A stretch of 6,758 nucleotides of DNA. Origin: JBJSXF01 sp046086225. GTDB taxonomy: Bacteria; Actinomycetota; Acidimicrobiia; IMCC26256; PALSA-610. The notes beneath the pieces are model-generated. The model did no database searches, was not told the DNA's origin, and saw only the letters and a program-made list of their open reading frames with translations. Of this stretch, positions 5,309-6,758 are shown piece by piece; the stretch's first letter is position 1, and every line of letters begins with the position of its first letter. The position numbers and the translations under genes were made by a program. The stretch spans positions 1 through 6,758 of the forward strand of contig JBJSXF010000139.1 of assembly GCA_046086225.1 (NCBI GenBank), in the 5' to 3' direction.

Positions 5309-6758
5309 AGGGGTAGACGCTCAGCGTGGAGCCGCTGCCCTCGCTCCGCCGCCGCACCTCGATGCCGACGTGGAGCTGCTGCTTCATGGCTTCGACGTGG
5401 GTGATCGCACCGACCATCCGACCCCCGGCTTGCAGGGACGACAAGGCGCCGACCGCCTGATCGAGCGCCGCGGGGTCGAGCGAGCCGAAGCCCTCGTCGA
5501 CGAACAAGGCCTCGTAGACCCGGCCCGATGCGTTGCCGCCTCGGCTCACCACGTCGGCGAGTCCGAGAGCCAGGGCGAGTGACACCTGGAATTTCTCGCC
5601 GCCCGAGAGCGATCCGGTGGGCCGCTCGCGTCCGCTGTGCCCGTCGAAGATCACCAGGCCGAGTTCCTTCTCGGAGTCGCGGCGGAGCTGATAGCGGTGA
5701 GCAGTCAGGCGGGAGAGGTGAACGTTGGCGGCGTCGGCCACCAGTTCGAGTTCCCCGGCGAGCACCCAACGATCGAGCGGGGTCTTGAGCCGACCGCCTT
5801 TCCCGGCGCACGTCGCGTGGACCAGCCGGGCGGTCTCGGCCTCAGCCCGGGAGTCGGCCGATCCGGTGGCCTCGGCCTCGGCCTCGGCGAGCGCCGTGCG
5901 CCCGTTGCCGAGATGGACGCCGACCTTCGAGACGCGGTCCGCGATCGACGCGGCCTCGCCCCCGGCGACCTGTGCCCGATCCGCGAGCGCCTCGGCGTCG
6001 GGCCGCACCTCGGGAACACCGAGCCCTTCCAACTCTGCGAGTTGCGCAGTCGACGTCGTCAGACCATCGCGCCACGTTTTCACCTGCGTCGCGAGTTCTT
6101 CCTCTCGTGACCGGTCGAGCAACTCGACCCGCGCCGCCTCGGCGTCGACAAACGGGGACGCTCCCAGCACCTCTGTCAGTCGCGCGACGGCCGCACTCCG
6201 ATTGATCTCGGCCTTCGCCACCGCGGCGACGGCATCCTGGTAGCGCCCGACCAGGTCACCGATTCGATCGAGGGTCGCTCCGACGCGTCTGATCCGATCG
6301 GAATCAAGCCCGACGATCGCGGCCTGAGTGTCGCTAGCGACCTTCCGCTCGGACCCCAGGCGACCGGCGAGCGCCGCCAATGCCTGCTCGACACTTCCGA
6401 ACGCCTCGACTGCCAGTGACCGCTGACGGTCCGCTTCGGCGGCAGCTGCCTCGGCATCGGCGAGCGCAGCGTCCGCTGCGTCGGCGGCCAACACGGCATC
6501 TTGCGCCGCCCGCACCGCGGCATCGAGCTCTTCGAGTGACGAGTCGGCCGCCGAGCCGAGTGCTTCAGCCTTCGCCTGGATCTCGGCATGGCGGGCTGCG
6601 AGTTCGCGCTCGGCGGCGGTGCGCATTCCTCCAGCCTCCTCGACCTCCTCGTGGCGAACGAGCGGCGCCCCTTCGCCCGGAGACGCCGGCCGGGGATGAT
6701 CGATTGACCCGCACACTGCGCAGGGCTCACCGGACACGAGGCCCTCGGCCAGCCGCGG
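5307..6758 (-). CDS. sbcC: SbcC, ATPase subunit of the SbcCD DNA repair nuclease (C-terminal half; gene runs off the right edge)
   Basis: SbcC is the Rad50-like SMC ATPase that, with the SbcD (Mre11-like) nuclease, opens hairpins and cleaves DNA ends. The window holds the last 483 codons; numbering here counts inward from 6758. The zinc hook CAVCGSIDHP is at 13-22 with the CxxC pair Cys13 and Cys16. A long Ala/Glu/Arg-rich coiled coil then returns to the head (about 40-300). The family stretch before the head includes Ala344-Asn345 and Arg355-Tyr356. The head has signature LSGGE at 384-388, Walker B Asp421-Glu422 with the D-loop Asp at about 428, and His454 in the ITHVE switch. Walker A is in the missing N-terminal half. 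The in-frame GTG near 6737 is internal, because codons continue to the edge with family-like sequence (LAEGL before the hook). sbcD, usually just upstream of sbcC, would lie beyond the right edge. The return arm looks shorter than in E. coli SbcC. Confidence 0.93.
   Translation of the reverse strand, partial: PRLAEGLVSGEPCAVCGSIDHPRPASPGEGAPLVRHEEVEEAGGMRTAAERELAARHAEIQAKAEALGSAADSSLEELDAAVRAAQDAVLAADAADAALADAEAAAAEADRQRSLAVEAFGSVEQALAALAGRLGSERKVASDTQAAIVGLDSDRIRRVGATLDRIGDLVGRYQDAVAAVAKAEINRSAAVARLTEVLGASPFVDAEAARVELLDRSREEELATQVKTWRDGLTTSTAQLAELEGLGVPEVRPDAEALADRAQVAGGEAASIADRVSKVGVHLGNGRTALAEAEAEATGSADSRAEAETARLVHATCAGKGGRLKTPLDRWVLAGELELVADAANVHLSRLTAHRYQLRRDSEKELGLVIFDGHSGRERPTGSLSGGEKFQVSLALALGLADVVSRGGNASGRVYEALFVDEGFGSLDPAALDQAVGALSSLQAGGRMVGAITHVEAMKQQLHVGIEVRRRSEGSGSTLSVYP

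Noticed and set aside
6737..6737. GTG near the right edge as the start of a free-standing short ATPase gene on the minus strand
   Set aside because: The frame stays open to the window edge with SbcC-like residues, and the zinc hook lies in the middle of SbcC. The gene is therefore cut by the window, not truncated.

Overview
The window is strongly G+C-rich. Its genes end most codons in G or C, use GTG starts freely, and open long spurious frames on the antisense strand. Together with the gene content this points to a high-GC bacterium, most likely an actinomycete-type lineage (possibly Acidimicrobiia-like). That placement is an inference from style, not from a marker gene. There is no sign of mobile elements, CRISPR arrays, tRNA or rRNA.

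Layout: (1) 101-3728, plus strand, is a tightly overlapping three-gene operon for an ABC importer of the BMP/nucleoside class: a double-domain ATPase followed by two different permeases. The substrate-binding lipoprotein is not in the window and may lie to the left. (2) After a 109-base gap, 3838-5273 on the plus strand is a two-gene unit: a TerC/Alx-family metal-homeostasis membrane protein, overlapped by a small ATP-binding-type universal stress protein. (3) 5307-6758 on the minus strand is the C-terminal half of SbcC, the ATPase of the SbcCD (Mre11-Rad50 type) DNA repair nuclease. It runs off the right edge just past its zinc-hook motif. The stress-protein gene and sbcC converge across a 33-base gap that can form a GC hairpin.

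How the genes work together: the ATPase and two permeases should form one heterotetrameric importer (two ATPase domains in one chain or its dimer, plus a permease pair). The TerC and Usp genes are translationally coupled and may share a stress response. sbcC is independent.

The gene content looks ordinary and I do not see a new system. The most unusual signal is at the gene junctions. Both ABC stop/start overlaps (ATGA at 1630 and GTGA at 2763) sit in the loop of a perfect 6-bp inverted repeat. Weaker versions occur at the GTG at 101 and the GTGA at 4848.
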